Of a DNA stretch of 64,000 nt, positions 26,295-35,704 are shown piece after piece (within the stretch, counting starts at the first letter, position 1; every line of letters begins with the position of its first letter). Position numbers and translations under genes: made by a program. Origin of the DNA: Shouchella clausii (GTDB lineage: Bacteria; Bacillota; Bacilli; Bacillales; Bacillaceae_D). The notes under the pieces were generated by a model. The model was not told where the DNA came from and did not search any database. It saw only the letters and a list, made by a program, of their open reading frames with translations. The DNA is taken from positions 1,426,001-1,490,000 of the forward strand of contig NZ_CP019985.1 in the NCBI RefSeq assembly GCF_002250115.1. The letters are read 5' to 3'.

Positions 26295-28277
26295 ATGATG
26301 AGTGTGAAGCAGCCAAACGTTGATATAGACCAGAACAATGAAGAAGTTCAAGAGTCTGTTAGTATAGGCCGGGAATTAAAAGGCAAACAGCAAAAAATCG
26401 TTGCCTTTACAGGCATTCTTTTATCGGGGTTTGCTGTTTATGTCAATAGTTTCATCAATATGCAGGAAATTTACCGCAACGTTCTCTTTCTTGCATTGCT
26501 TTTTGTTTTAGCGTTTTTGCTTTATCCAGCAACAAAAAAGGGAGCAAATGACCGGTTTACAACAGTGGATATCATCTTAACCATTGCTAGTATCGCTGGG
26601 TCTGTTTATATTTTGTTATTTTATACGACGATTCACGTGGACCGAATGTCGCAGGCGGTTACAATGGACTATATCTTTGCGGGGATCACCGTTGTTTTGC
26701 TGTTGGAGGCGGCAAGACGGACGCTCGGCCTCTTTATTCCGCTTTTAACGAGTTTAGCGATCATTTATGCTGTGTTTGGTCCATACTTTCCAGGGATTTT
26801 TGGACACGCGGGGTTTTCCTTTGAGCGGCTCTTATATCGCGTTTACATGACGACAGAAGGCATTTACGGGCTCACACTTTCGATCGCGTCTACGTATATT
26901 GTCATCTTCATATTATTTGGAGCGTTTTTAAGTGTAAGCGGAGCGTCAAAGCTTTTTAACGATTTAGCGATTGCGATAGCAGGGCAACGGCGGGGAGGCC
27001 CGGCGCAAGTTGCTGTTCTCTCTAGTGCTCTAACAGGGTCATTGAATGGAAGCGCGGTTGCCAATGTTGCGACAACAGGGGCATTCACGATTCCATTAAT
27101 GAAACAAATTGGCTTAAAGCCAAGATATGCAGCGGCGGTTGAAGCGACCGCTTCCACAGGCGGGATGATGATGCCGCCGATTATGGGAGCTGCTGCCTTT
27201 ATTATGGCCGGGTTTTTAGGTGTTTCCTATTCCGTTATTGTGTTAGCGGCAATTATTCCAACGTTTCTTTATTTCGTTGCCCTTGTGCTTGCAATTGACT
27301 TAGAAGCGAAAAAGCATGGTTTAAAAGGAATGAGCAAAGACTCGATTCCCCAAGTGTGGCAAGTAATGAAAGAGCGCGGTGTCTTGTTATTGCCGATTAT
27401 CATTGTAATCTCGACATTGTTAATGGGCTATACACCACTATTCGCTGGTTTTGCTGGAATTATATCGGTCATTATTGCTAGTTGGCTTACAAAAGATAAA
27501 GAAACAAGAGTGACATTTGCAAAAATAGGGACTGCGTTTATTGACGGAGCGAAAAGTACGATTCAAGTAGGGATTGCCTGTGCGTCGATCGGAATTATTA
27601 TTGCCGTTGTGACGATGTCTGGACTTGGTTCCGCGATTGCCTACAATGTTCTTTCGATTTCCAGTGGCATGCTTTGGGTTGCGCTTTTGCTTGTCATGGT
27701 TACTTGCATCGTCTTAAGTATGGGGCTTCCATCGACTGCTCTTTACATCGTTGTTGCGGTAACAGCAGCTCCAGCATTAGTTGAAGCAGGGGTAAACCCA
27801 ATTGCCGCCCATTTCTTTGTCTTCTGGTTTGGGGCATTGTCCAACATAACTCCGCCTGTGGCTTTAGCGTCCTATACTGCCGCCGGTATTGCCAGAGCAG
27901 ATGCAATGAAAACATCGTGGACGTCTGTGAGGCTAGCATTGCCCGGCTTTATTATTCCGTTTATGATTGCGTACAATCCGACGATGGTGATGCAGCCTGA
28001 AAGCGGGTCCGTGCAAGTCGTAGCAGTCGTCGTCACCATTGTTACCTCTGTCTTGGGTGTGTTTGCATTGGCCGTTGCCCTCACAAACTATTTTTCAACA
28101 AATTTAGTCGTGTTGGAGCGCTTATTGTTTTTTGCAAGTTCCCTTCTCCTTGTGAGTTCAGGATTGCTAACGAATGGCCTTGGCGTTTTCATCATGGCGG
28201 TCACGTTAACGTTACACATTCTTCGTGTAAAAAAGAAAAAAAGTGCAACAGAGAACCAGTTAGCCCAAGGCGGGTAA
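26295..28277 (+). CDS. Fused TRAP transporter permease (4TM/12TM, TAXI type)
   Basis: A 660-aa membrane protein fusing DctQ-like and DctM-like parts, as is the rule for TAXI systems. The first four hydrophobic segments lie at about residues 33-145; the DctM-like part from about 165 on shows SALTGSLNGSAVANVATTGA, ASTGGMMMPPIMGAAAFIM and, near the end, GLPSTALYIVVAV with NITPPVALASYTAAG. ATG 26295 follows AAAGGAGGAGG (ATG 26298 is equally possible); the upstream extension to 26253 is unsupported. Forms an operon with the preceding binding protein. Confidence 0.93.
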   Translation: MMSVKQPNVDIDQNNEEVQESVSIGRELKGKQQKIVAFTGILLSGFAVYVNSFINMQEIYRNVLFLALLFVLAFLLYPATKKGANDRFTTVDIILTIASIAGSVYILLFYTTIHVDRMSQAVTMDYIFAGITVVLLLEAARRTLGLFIPLLTSLAIIYAVFGPYFPGIFGHAGFSFERLLYRVYMTTEGIYGLTLSIASTYIVIFILFGAFLSVSGASKLFNDLAIAIAGQRRGGPAQVAVLSSALTGSLNGSAVANVATTGAFTIPLMKQIGLKPRYAAAVEATASTGGMMMPPIMGAAAFIMAGFLGVSYSVIVLAAIIPTFLYFVALVLAIDLEAKKHGLKGMSKDSIPQVWQVMKERGVLLLPIIIVISTLLMGYTPLFAGFAGIISVIIASWLTKDKETRVTFAKIGTAFIDGAKSTIQVGIACASIGIIIAVVTMSGLGSAIAYNVLSISSGMLWVALLLVMVTCIVLSMGLPSTALYIVVAVTAAPALVEAGVNPIAAHFFVFWFGALSNITPPVALASYTAAGIARADAMKTSWTSVRLALPGFIIPFMIAYNPTMVMQPESGSVQVVAVVVTIVTSVLGVFALAVALTNYFSTNLVVLERLLFFASSLLLVSSGLLTNGLGVFIMAVTLTLHILRVKKKKSATENQLAQGG

Positions 28278-28396
28278 ACAATGGAAAAGGTAAACAGAAA
28301 GAGAAAAGATCGTTCGAGTCATAGCAAAACGTATCTCTCTCCGTTAAAATGAGCGTATACATCAGATGTAACAAGTCCCCCAACAGAGGGGCTTCA

Positions 28397-28436
28397 GAAA
28401 AGGGTGAACGAAGCTTGCAAGCTCCTTCCCCTTTTT
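28397..28436 (+). terminator. Terminator of the TAXI-TRAP operon
   Basis: GAAAAGGG.GAA (28397-28408) pairs with TTCCCCTTTT (28426-28435) around an inner AGCTTGCAAGCT palindrome, ending in a T run. A smaller CCCC/GGGG hairpin lies just upstream. Confidence 0.65.
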
Positions 28437-28452
28437 CAGCAAAAAGGAGAGT

Positions 28453-29172
28453 GTGTGGACGGTGCGTTTACCGATTGAGCGTAAAAAGGTGTCAAGCCAA
28501 GTACTAGAACAGCTAAAAGAAATGATTAAAAACGGTGAATTTCCTGCTCATAGTAAGCTCCCGTCTGAAATGGAGCTTGCAGAACTCTTTGGTGTCAGTC
28601 GTTCCCCCATCCGTGAGGCGTTAAGTGTTTTAGAAGCAAGCGGCTTAATCGAGTCAAAACAAGGTGGCGGCAGCTGGGTCAAAGAAGTTCAATTAACGAA
28701 TTTGTTAGAGCAAGTGACATTGGATATAGTCGATATCGGCCAAGTCTATGATTTGCTCGAACTCCGAAGCATTATTGAAACAGAGGCAGCAGCATTAGCG
28801 GCTGTTCGCTATCAAAAGCAAGATATTTTGGAATTAGAGCTTGCGCTCGCTCAATTTGCAAAAACAGTAGAGGATCGAGAGGTTGTCGGGGATGAAGCCG
28901 ATTACATGTTCCATCGTGTCATTATAAAAGCTTCTTACAATCCATTTTTAGAGCAAACGATGGCGAATGTATCAGAGCTGCTCCAGAAGGCATTGGCCTT
29001 TTCACTAAAAAAGAACCGCTTGCAACAAAAACGCGAAGAAGTGTACCGAGAACATTTAACGATTTTTAACGCCATTCGTGAGCGCCATTCAGAGGCGGCA
29101 AGAAAAGCAATGAATACACACTTGCAAAACGTTCGCCGCAAGCTAGGTGATAAGCGGGTATTGCCTGATTGA
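28453..29172 (+). CDS. GntR family regulator (FadR/FCD subfamily), first of a pair
   Basis: A 239-aa regulator: winged HTH at about residues 8-75 (FPAHSKLPSEMELAELFG, VSRSPIREALSVLE, GLIESKQGGGSWV) and FCD helical domain at about 95-230. Start is GTG 28453 very near AAGGAG; GTG 28462 (beginning RLPIERKK) is the alternative and has more usual spacing. Similar in architecture to lactate/glycolate regulators such as LutR and LldR. Placed between the transporter and the oxidase genes, it probably senses the transported acid. It differs clearly from the second GntR protein that follows. Confidence 0.9.
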   Translation: MWTVRLPIERKKVSSQVLEQLKEMIKNGEFPAHSKLPSEMELAELFGVSRSPIREALSVLEASGLIESKQGGGSWVKEVQLTNLLEQVTLDIVDIGQVYDLLELRSIIETEAAALAAVRYQKQDILELELALAQFAKTVEDREVVGDEADYMFHRVIIKASYNPFLEQTMANVSELLQKALAFSLKKNRLQQKREEVYREHLTIFNAIRERHSEAARKAMNTHLQNVRRKLGDKRVLPD

Positions 29173-29185
29173 GGAGGTAACCGTA

Positions 29186-29209
29186 AAGAGGGGCCGCCCT
29201 CTTCTTTTT
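29186..29209 (+). terminator. Terminator between the two gntR genes
   Basis: AAGAGGG (29186-29192) pairs with CCCTCTT (29197-29203) around a GCCG loop, then CTTTTT. Confidence 0.85.
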
Positions 29210-29216
29210 AGCAGAA

Positions 29217-29229
29217 GTGGACTGTCCAC
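29217..29229. promoter_or_regulatory. 13-bp palindrome upstream of the second gntR
   Basis: GTGGAC-T-GTCCAC is a perfect odd palindrome 30 bp before the ATG of the second gntR gene. Its TGG...CCA ends resemble GntR sites, so autoregulation is possible. Confidence 0.4.
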
Positions 29230-29258
29230 AGCCCAGTTGGACGATTAGGAGGAAGGGA

Positions 29259-29957
29259 ATGAAATTAACGCCGGTTCGTAAACGTAAACGTGTCTATCAG
29301 GAAATTATTGAGCAAATCAAAACCGCGGTCGCTACAGGCGAGGTTCAACCTGGCGATAAGCTTCCATCTGAACGGGCACTATCAGAGATGTTATCCGTTT
29401 CCAGAACATCGGTGAAGGAAGCGTTAACCGTATTAAAATCGTCAGGCGTTATTCACATTAAACCGGGAGTGGGCGCCTTCCTCGTTCAGGAGAGCCCACG
29501 GCAATTGCAGGTTAAGTTGGCGGATTTATTACAGGAGAAAGAAACATCGATTGTTGAACTGATTGAGCTTCGTCAAGCGATTGAAGGGGATGCTGCCTAT
29601 TATGCAGCAAAGCGAATAACAAGCAGGCAAAAGCAGAATTTACAAGCTGTATTTGAGAGGCTTGTGGCCATCGAAGAGCAAGGGAACGTCGCCGTGGAGG
29701 AAGACTACCAATTTCATTTGGCAATTATTGAAGCAGCAAACAACCCATTAATGCGTGATGTCATGAATTTAATCTCTGACAACATGCTTCGCGTCTTAGC
29801 TAAAAATCAAGAGGCGTCAGAAAGAAATGAACGCTTCCAAGGCGAAATTGCCGAGGAGCACCGCAACATTTACGAAGCGATCATAAACGGAAAACCACAG
29901 GAGGCAAGAAAAGCGATGTGGCAGCATTTTCAAGGGGTGAAGCAGCGTCACACGTAA
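29259..29957 (+). CDS. GntR family regulator (FadR/FCD subfamily), second of a pair
   Basis: A 232-aa regulator beginning MKLTPVRKRKRVYQEIIEQI, with winged HTH (LPSERALSEMLSVSRTSVKE, IHIKPGVGAFLV) in the first 75 residues and an FCD domain (about 90-225, with FHLAIIEAANNPL and EEHRNIYEAI). ATG 29259 follows AGGAGGAAGG; the longer frame from 29217 uses the palindrome as codons and is unlikely. It is 15 bp upstream of glcD and so heads the oxidase operon, which it likely controls. Confidence 0.91.
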   Translation: MKLTPVRKRKRVYQEIIEQIKTAVATGEVQPGDKLPSERALSEMLSVSRTSVKEALTVLKSSGVIHIKPGVGAFLVQESPRQLQVKLADLLQEKETSIVELIELRQAIEGDAAYYAAKRITSRQKQNLQAVFERLVAIEEQGNVAVEEDYQFHLAIIEAANNPLMRDVMNLISDNMLRVLAKNQEASERNERFQGEIAEEHRNIYEAIINGKPQEARKAMWQHFQGVKQRHT

Positions 29958-29972
29958 AAGAGAGGGGGAGCC

Positions 29973-31388
29973 TTGTTGACGATTGAGCGTTTTTTAAAAG
30001 AAATCAAACGAATAATAAAAGCAGATAACCGAATTTTAACGGAAGTGGCAGATCGCAGTAGTTATGGCTATGATGCGTCGTTCGGCTACCACTTACCTGA
30101 TCTTGTGATCCAGCCAACCGCCACTGAAGAAGTAGCTGCAGTCATGAAGTTAGCCAATCAGTACTTCATACCCGTCTATCCAAGGGGGCAAGGGACAAGT
30201 TTAAGCGGTGGCCCACTCCCAGTTAAAGGAGGGGTTGTGCTCGATTTATCCCAGTGGAACGACAAGCTGGTGATTGACAAAGAAGACATGGTGGCCATTG
30301 TCTCTCCTGGAGTGATCACAGCAAAAATCGATGCTGCCGCAAGGGAGATTGGCTTTATGTACCCGCCCGATCCAAGTAGTTCTCATGTATCAACGATTGG
30401 CGGAAATCTTGCTGAAAATGCAGGAGGGCCAAGAGGATTGAAGTATGGCGTCACGAAAGATTATGTCCTCGGCTTAGAAGTAGTAACACCAGAAGGAGAA
30501 ATTATTCGTACAGGGGGAAGAACGGTTAAAAACGTGACCGGCTATGACTTAACAAAGCTCATTGTTGGTTCAGAAGGGACGCTTGGGATCATTACCGAAG
30601 CAACGCTCCGCCTCGTTCCTAAACCACCAGCCAGCCAAACCGCCATGGCGCTTTTTGAAGACATTGTCGATTCAGGACGGGCAATTTCTAAAGTATTAAC
30701 TGCTGGCATTGTTCCAGCCAAAATGGAGCTGATGGACCAACTGTCCATCCAGGCAGTCGAAGCATACGAACCACGTGGTTTGCCAACCGACGTTGGGGCG
30801 TTGTTGTTAATCGAGCTAGATGGGCACCCTGTATCGATCGCTGAAGAGATGACAAAAGTCAAGGAACTGTGCAAAAGCGTAGGAGCAAGAACGGTCCGAG
30901 TGGCAGAGAATGAAAAAGAAGCGGCGGAATTTTGGCAGGCGCGGAAGCTCGTTTCTCCAGCGATTGTTCGAGTGAAGCCAACGAAAATTTCCGAGGATGC
31001 CACCGTGCCCCGGAGTAAAATACCAGAGATGTTTCAGCGGTTGAAGGAAATTCGCGAAACATATCAAATCGATCTTGTCGTGTTTGGCCATGCGGGCGAT
31101 GGGAATTTACACCCGAATATTATTGCCGATGGTCGTGATCACGAGGAAATGGAACGAGTCGAAAAAGCAGTGGCTGACATTTTCACAGCAGCGGTCGAAC
31201 TTGGGGGAACCCTTTCAGGCGAGCATGGGATTGGGACAATGAAAGCTCCATTCATGGAAATGGAACTAGGAAAAGCTGGACTAGACATGATGAAGCGGAT
31301 CAAAACAAGCTGGGATCCGAACAACATCTTAAATCCAGGAAAGATATTCCCAGAGCCTGGACAAAGGCTGGTGCTGCGCCATGACTAA
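29973..31388 (+). CDS. glcD: FAD-linked 2-hydroxyacid oxidase/dehydrogenase subunit (GlcD family)
   Basis: A 471-aa VAO-family flavoprotein oxidising a D-2-hydroxy acid to the 2-oxo acid. FAD-binding PCMH domain at about residues 38-216 shows YPRGQGTSLSGGPLPVKGG, PPDPSSSHVSTIGGN.AENAGGP and TGYDLTKLIVGSEGTLGI; the C-terminal cap has VFGHAGDGNLHPN and LGGTLSGEHGIG. Start is TTG 29973 (or 29976) behind GAGGGGGAG. It overlaps glcF by 8 bp. Substrates known in the family are glycolate, D-lactate and D-2-hydroxyglutarate; the LhgO neighbour favours the last, as inference. Confidence 0.92.
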   Translation: MLTIERFLKEIKRIIKADNRILTEVADRSSYGYDASFGYHLPDLVIQPTATEEVAAVMKLANQYFIPVYPRGQGTSLSGGPLPVKGGVVLDLSQWNDKLVIDKEDMVAIVSPGVITAKIDAAAREIGFMYPPDPSSSHVSTIGGNLAENAGGPRGLKYGVTKDYVLGLEVVTPEGEIIRTGGRTVKNVTGYDLTKLIVGSEGTLGIITEATLRLVPKPPASQTAMALFEDIVDSGRAISKVLTAGIVPAKMELMDQLSIQAVEAYEPRGLPTDVGALLLIELDGHPVSIAEEMTKVKELCKSVGARTVRVAENEKEAAEFWQARKLVSPAIVRVKPTKISEDATVPRSKIPEMFQRLKEIRETYQIDLVVFGHAGDGNLHPNIIADGRDHEEMERVEKAVADIFTAAVELGGTLSGEHGIGTMKAPFMEMELGKAGLDMMKRIKTSWDPNNILNPGKIFPEPGQRLVLRHD

Positions 31389-32688
31389 ACCGGAACGACT
31401 GTTAGCCTATCAAGAGACATTTGACTGTGTGCAGTGCGGCTATTGCCTTCCATCCTGCCCAACGTACTTGAGCATGGAAAAGGAAACCCATTCCCCAAGG
31501 GGAAGGATTCATTTAGTGAAAATGGCGGCAGAGGGAAAGCTGCCGTTATCTGAGATTGAAGAGCCGATCGATCTTTGCCTCGGTTGCCGTGCTTGTGAAA
31601 CCGTCTGTCCAACTAATGTACAGTATGGAAAAATACTTGATTCAGCAAAGGTTGCTTTAAAGGAAGAGCGGAAAACAACAGCCCCTTGGCATCAGAAAAT
31701 GATGAAAAAAGCGATGTTTGAAACGGTGTTGCCAAATGACAGGGTCTTACATGCGATTGGAACGGGCCTTTCCCTCTACCAAAAAAGCGGAGTGGCCCGT
31801 ATCGCTAGAAAAGCCAAGCTAACACGGATGTTGCCGAAGTCCCTTGCTGCATTCGAGGCAGTGACACCAGCGGTTGCTTCTCGAAGGGAAAGGAAAAACC
31901 GTCTGGTCGATGCCAAATCGGAAGGCAACACAGCGCTTCGTGTTGGTTTTTTTAAAGGCTGTTTGATGGATACGATGTTTTCGCGCATTAATGATTTAAC
32001 GATTCAGCTTCTCCAACGTGCTGGCTGTGAAGTCGTGGTAATTGAAGGGCAAACCTGTTGTGGCGCTTTGCAAAACCATAGTGGTGAAAGAGACGTGGCG
32101 AAGCGCTTAGCTAAGCAAAACATTGAGGCGTTTGAACAATACGACTGCGATTACATGGTGAACAGTATTGGCGGCTGCGGGGCCATGCTTGTAGAATACG
32201 ATGACCTTTTAGCAGATGAGCCTGAATGGAGAGAACGGGCGTCTCACTTTGCTGAAAAAAATGTCGACAGCAGTGTGGTTTTTTCCCAGCTTCCACTTCC
32301 ATTTGTGAAAAAATTGAACGGAGTCGCAACATACCAGCCGTCCTGCCATATGGCAAATGTTCAAAAGCGCATAGAAGAACCAATAAAGCTGCTTCAATCG
32401 ATTCCAGGGATGACGTACGTGCCGATGAAGGAGAGCGAACTTTGCTGTGGGTCGGCAGGGATCTATAATCTTGTTCATTATGAGCAATCGATGAAGATTC
32501 TTGATCGGAAAATGGAAAACGTAAAAGCCGTTCAGCCTGAAATCATTGTAACGACAAACCCTGGCTGTCATTTGCAAATGAAGCTCGGCGTAGAACGGGA
32601 AGGACGCTCGGAACAAATAAAGGTGGTTCATTTAATTGAACTACTAGCAGAAGCGTGTGATGTAGGGGGAGGCAAAAGAAATGTATGA
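31381..32688 (+). CDS. glcF: Iron-sulfur electron-transfer subunit (GlcF family)
   Basis: A 435-aa partner of GlcD that passes electrons to the quinone pool. Two [4Fe-4S] motifs CVQCGYCLPSCPTY (about residues 16-29) and CLGCRACETVCP (about 67-78), then two cysteine-rich CCG domains with CCGALQNHSG and CCGSAGIYN, as in heterodisulfide-reductase-like subunits. It starts inside the end of glcD and its stop overlaps the lhgO start by 8 bp, so the three are coupled in one operon. Confidence 0.93.
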   Translation: MTKPERLLAYQETFDCVQCGYCLPSCPTYLSMEKETHSPRGRIHLVKMAAEGKLPLSEIEEPIDLCLGCRACETVCPTNVQYGKILDSAKVALKEERKTTAPWHQKMMKKAMFETVLPNDRVLHAIGTGLSLYQKSGVARIARKAKLTRMLPKSLAAFEAVTPAVASRRERKNRLVDAKSEGNTALRVGFFKGCLMDTMFSRINDLTIQLLQRAGCEVVVIEGQTCCGALQNHSGERDVAKRLAKQNIEAFEQYDCDYMVNSIGGCGAMLVEYDDLLADEPEWRERASHFAEKNVDSSVVFSQLPLPFVKKLNGVATYQPSCHMANVQKRIEEPIKLLQSIPGMTYVPMKESELCCGSAGIYNLVHYEQSMKILDRKMENVKAVQPEIIVTTNPGCHLQMKLGVEREGRSEQIKVVHLIELLAEACDVGGGKRNV

Positions 32689-33871
32689 TTTTACCATCAT
32701 TGGCGGTGGGATTGTCGGGTTAGCTGTCGGTCACGCCCTATTTTCCCGTTATCCAAAGGCAAGTGTATTAATCATTGAAAAAGAGCAGGAAGTCGCCGCT
32801 CATCAAACAGGGCATAATAGTGGTGTCATCCATTCAGGGATTTATTATAAGCCAGGCAGCTTTAAAGCGAAGTTTGCAAAAGCAGGTAACCAATCAATGA
32901 CTGCCTTTTGCCAAAAACATGGCCTTAAAGTAGACATTTGCGGAAAGGTCATTGTCGCTACAAATAAGAAAGAGCTTCCACTGCTTGACCACCTCTACCA
33001 ACGAGGGATTGACAATGGCCTCGATCTCCGAATGTTATCGAAGGAGGAATTACATGAGGCCGAACCGTATGTAAACGGCCTTGCCGCCATATCTGTGCCC
33101 ACAGCCGGGATCGTCAGTTACAAGCAAGTTGCCGAAAAACTCGCTCATTTAATCGCTGAAAAAGGTGGAGAAATTCAATTCGGTACGACGGTTGAGACCA
33201 TTACCGAGAACAATGAAGGGGCTACGATTGAAACAGATAAAGGGACGTTTCAGACGAGCTATCTCATCAATTGTGCAGGCTTGCATAGTGACCGAATCGC
33301 CAAGCTTGCAGGCTATCATGTGGATATGAAGATCGTACCCTTCCGGGGAGAATACTATAAGCTTAGGCCAGAAAAACGGCATCTTGTGAAAAATTTAATC
33401 TATCCCGTTCCTAATCCCGATTTTCCATTCCTTGGTGTTCATTTCACCCGAATGATTGACGGAGAAGTAGATGCAGGGCCAAATGCGGTTTTAAGCTTTA
33501 AGCGGGAAGGCTATAGGAAAACCGATATCGATTGGCAAGATGTAGCGGAGGTCATTCGCTACAAAGGCTTTTGGCAGTTAGCGACTAAATACTGGAAGGA
33601 AGGGACGGAAGAAATGATTCGTTCCTTCAGCAAAAAGAAGTTTGTGGAAAACCTTCAGCATTTGATTCCTGATGTCACCGAGGACGATCTTGTTCCAGGA
33701 CCGAGCGGTGTTCGCGCCCAAGCGTTAACGACTGACGGAAAGCTCGTTGATGACTTTCAATTAGTCCGTGGCCGAAACAGCTTGCATGTTTGCAATGCCC
33801 CGTCCCCTGCTGCTACGGCTTCGCTTGAAATTGGCAAAGCGATCGTAGAGAAGGTTGCCCAGTATAAATGA
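32681..33871 (+). CDS. lhgO: L-2-hydroxyglutarate oxidase (LhgO)
   Basis: A 396-aa FAD-dependent oxidoreductase that oxidises L-2-hydroxyglutarate to 2-oxoglutarate. The dinucleotide motif GGGIVGLAVGHALF is at about residues 8-21, then HQTGHNSGVIHSGIYYKPGS, which is highly typical of YgaF/LhgO and L2HGDH, and GPSGVRAQAL near the C-terminus. It follows glcF with an 8-bp overlap. Pairing with a D-2-hydroxyacid dehydrogenase would let the cell use both enantiomers. Length is normal (E. coli about 420). Confidence 0.93.
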   Translation: MYDFTIIGGGIVGLAVGHALFSRYPKASVLIIEKEQEVAAHQTGHNSGVIHSGIYYKPGSFKAKFAKAGNQSMTAFCQKHGLKVDICGKVIVATNKKELPLLDHLYQRGIDNGLDLRMLSKEELHEAEPYVNGLAAISVPTAGIVSYKQVAEKLAHLIAEKGGEIQFGTTVETITENNEGATIETDKGTFQTSYLINCAGLHSDRIAKLAGYHVDMKIVPFRGEYYKLRPEKRHLVKNLIYPVPNPDFPFLGVHFTRMIDGEVDAGPNAVLSFKREGYRKTDIDWQDVAEVIRYKGFWQLATKYWKEGTEEMIRSFSKKKFVENLQHLIPDVTEDDLVPGPSGVRAQALTTDGKLVDDFQLVRGRNSLHVCNAPSPAATASLEIGKAIVEKVAQYK

Positions 33872-33908
33872 AACGCAGGAGCCGATAAATAGCATCGGCT
33901 CCTACGTT
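33872..33908. terminator. Terminator between convergent lhgO and pucR-like genes
   Basis: AACG.AGGAGCCGAT (33873-33886) pairs with ATCGGCTCCTACGTT (33894-33908) in the 36-bp gap between the two stop codons. No long T run on either strand, so strength is uncertain. Confidence 0.6.
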
Positions 33909-35521
33909 TATAGCAACTTCTCGTTTTCCCGCAACAGTGGGCGAATCAAGAAAGCAATGCGTAAACGCAATGTTTCATCAGGCTTTTTTAAATCACAGCC
34001 AAGCAGTTCCTCGCATTTTTTGATTCGGTAAATGACCGTGTTGCGATGGATCGCCATGACTTTTGCGGTTTCCGCCACTTGGCAATTATGATTAATATAG
34101 ATGGACAGTGTACGGGCTAGTTCCGCTTGGTCGGGAGATTCTGGTGTTGCTAAGCTTTGCAAGGCGGTTTGGCAAAAGGCAGTAAGCTTCTCAGACGGAA
34201 TCATTTGCAGCATGTCAGCCAGCTCTTGGGCGCGGTGCGTTTTGATGAAGCTTTGCAAATGTTCTCGGTAGCCAGACTGAAGGGCCGCCGTCGCTTCCTT
34301 GTATAAGCTTGCCGCTTCACTTAAGCTGGCGAAGCTGGAGATGCCAAACGATACGCCAGAGCGGAAGAATGCCTGTATGTCTTGTTGAACGGTGTCTATT
34401 TCCGCAACCAACTTTGCTTCTTCGTTGTTTGAACGGTCACTTTCAATAACGACAACATACACATCATTCTTCCAAAACACATGACTAGTTGGATACCGTT
34501 CGCGAAACAGCCGTACAAGAAGGCTATACAGGTCTTCATGTTGCTTAAGCGCTTCTTCGTTAGTCGGCAACCCGCTAGCGTTATCTAAGTGAGCAGCAAT
34601 GAATACATATTCTTTGTTGGCAGAGAAAGGATACGCTTCGCCGTGCTCCTTTTCGAGAGGGCGGCGCCCTTCGACTAAGTCGGAAAAAAAGCTATTTTGG
34701 GCAAGCCGGGCTTGTTGCTCAGCTGCATGAAGCTTCATCAGCTCAAACGACAGGACGTTGGCTGCCTGTTCGATTGCAAGCGCAAACGGGCAATCACTTT
34801 TTGACGCTGAGCCGAGCACAATTAAGTACCCTTTTCGTGCACAGGCTGTTCGAATCGGAAAGACAGCGCACGGATTCTTGCCTTCCCGCAGGATGGATAG
34901 CTGCAACGTCGGCAGCTGTTTGCTTGAAATCAACTCCCGCAGGCGCCAGTATTTTTCAAAAAAGGAGTCATTCGTGACAGGATCGGAAGACGCGATTATA
35001 TCCAATTGGTCATTTAACAGCAATGCGGGCACATTGAGCATAGAGGCCAATTGTACGACAACAGATGTGCCATTTCCGCCAGCCACAATCACATCGGCAA
35101 AGTGGCGGTGGATCTCCAACGCTTGATGGAGCTCTGTCGTCTGCCCTTTTAAAAGAAACTGCGTCAACTGATGGACGAATTCGCTAAAATGAATCGTATC
35201 TGGTAGTTCAAACAAAGGCAGCTGAAGACGGTTGCATGCGTCAATAACAACGGCAGGGATCGTTTTCTCTAGTCGTTTAGTCCGCACCACCAGGCCTGCG
35301 CAATTTTGCTTTGATAGTTCCTGGACAAAGGCAACAAGGGAATACGGATGCCTTTTTTTAAGAGTAGCAGCGAGCAGCAATTGATGGGGTTCCATGTAGG
35401 CACCTGGATCAAAGGAATGAATCATATTGGCAGAACGAAGCGGCTTATCGAGCCCACGTTTGCCTGCGAGCAGACGGGCCTTTGCAAAGACAGGCAACGC
35501 CAACAAGTCTTTCATTTGCAT
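33908..35521 (-). CDS. PucR family transcriptional regulator
   Basis: A 537-aa regulator. N-terminal PucR domain (about residues 1-120, starting MQMKDLLALPVF, with SFDPGAYMEPHQLLLA), a central GGDEF-like/CdaR region (about 270-410) and the C-terminal HTH_30 (about 465-530: LARTLSIYINHN, VAETAKVMAIHRNTVIYRI, CEELLGCDL). ATG 35521 follows AAGGTGAT; a GTG at 35530 lies in that site. B. subtilis PucR activates purine degradation. Here it is divergent from codBA, so a nucleobase-related effector is likely, but unproven. Confidence 0.9.
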   Translation of the reverse strand: MQMKDLLALPVFAKARLLAGKRGLDKPLRSANMIHSFDPGAYMEPHQLLLAATLKKRHPYSLVAFVQELSKQNCAGLVVRTKRLEKTIPAVVIDACNRLQLPLFELPDTIHFSEFVHQLTQFLLKGQTTELHQALEIHRHFADVIVAGGNGTSVVVQLASMLNVPALLLNDQLDIIASSDPVTNDSFFEKYWRLRELISSKQLPTLQLSILREGKNPCAVFPIRTACARKGYLIVLGSASKSDCPFALAIEQAANVLSFELMKLHAAEQQARLAQNSFFSDLVEGRRPLEKEHGEAYPFSANKEYVFIAAHLDNASGLPTNEEALKQHEDLYSLLVRLFRERYPTSHVFWKNDVYVVVIESDRSNNEEAKLVAEIDTVQQDIQAFFRSGVSFGISSFASLSEAASLYKEATAALQSGYREHLQSFIKTHRAQELADMLQMIPSEKLTAFCQTALQSLATPESPDQAELARTLSIYINHNCQVAETAKVMAIHRNTVIYRIKKCEELLGCDLKKPDETLRLRIAFLIRPLLRENEKLL

Positions 35522-35704
35522 GAATATCACCTTATTAGAAATAGATGGTAGAGGCTATGTTAAGTATACGGTTCAGCGGCAGTTTGGAGGAAAAGTACGT
35601 AAAGAAATGTAACAGGATTTATGGAAATCGCTTGTTTTCGATCACCAAAAAATTCCATACGATGGCCAACGTCTTATTGAAACGAGGAAACGTTAATAAA
35701 TGGA

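Noticed and set aside
29973-33871. Calling the oxidase operon a glycolate oxidase
   Set aside because: GlcD and GlcF are present but glcE is missing and an lhgO gene is coupled instead, so a pure glycolate pathway is not supported.
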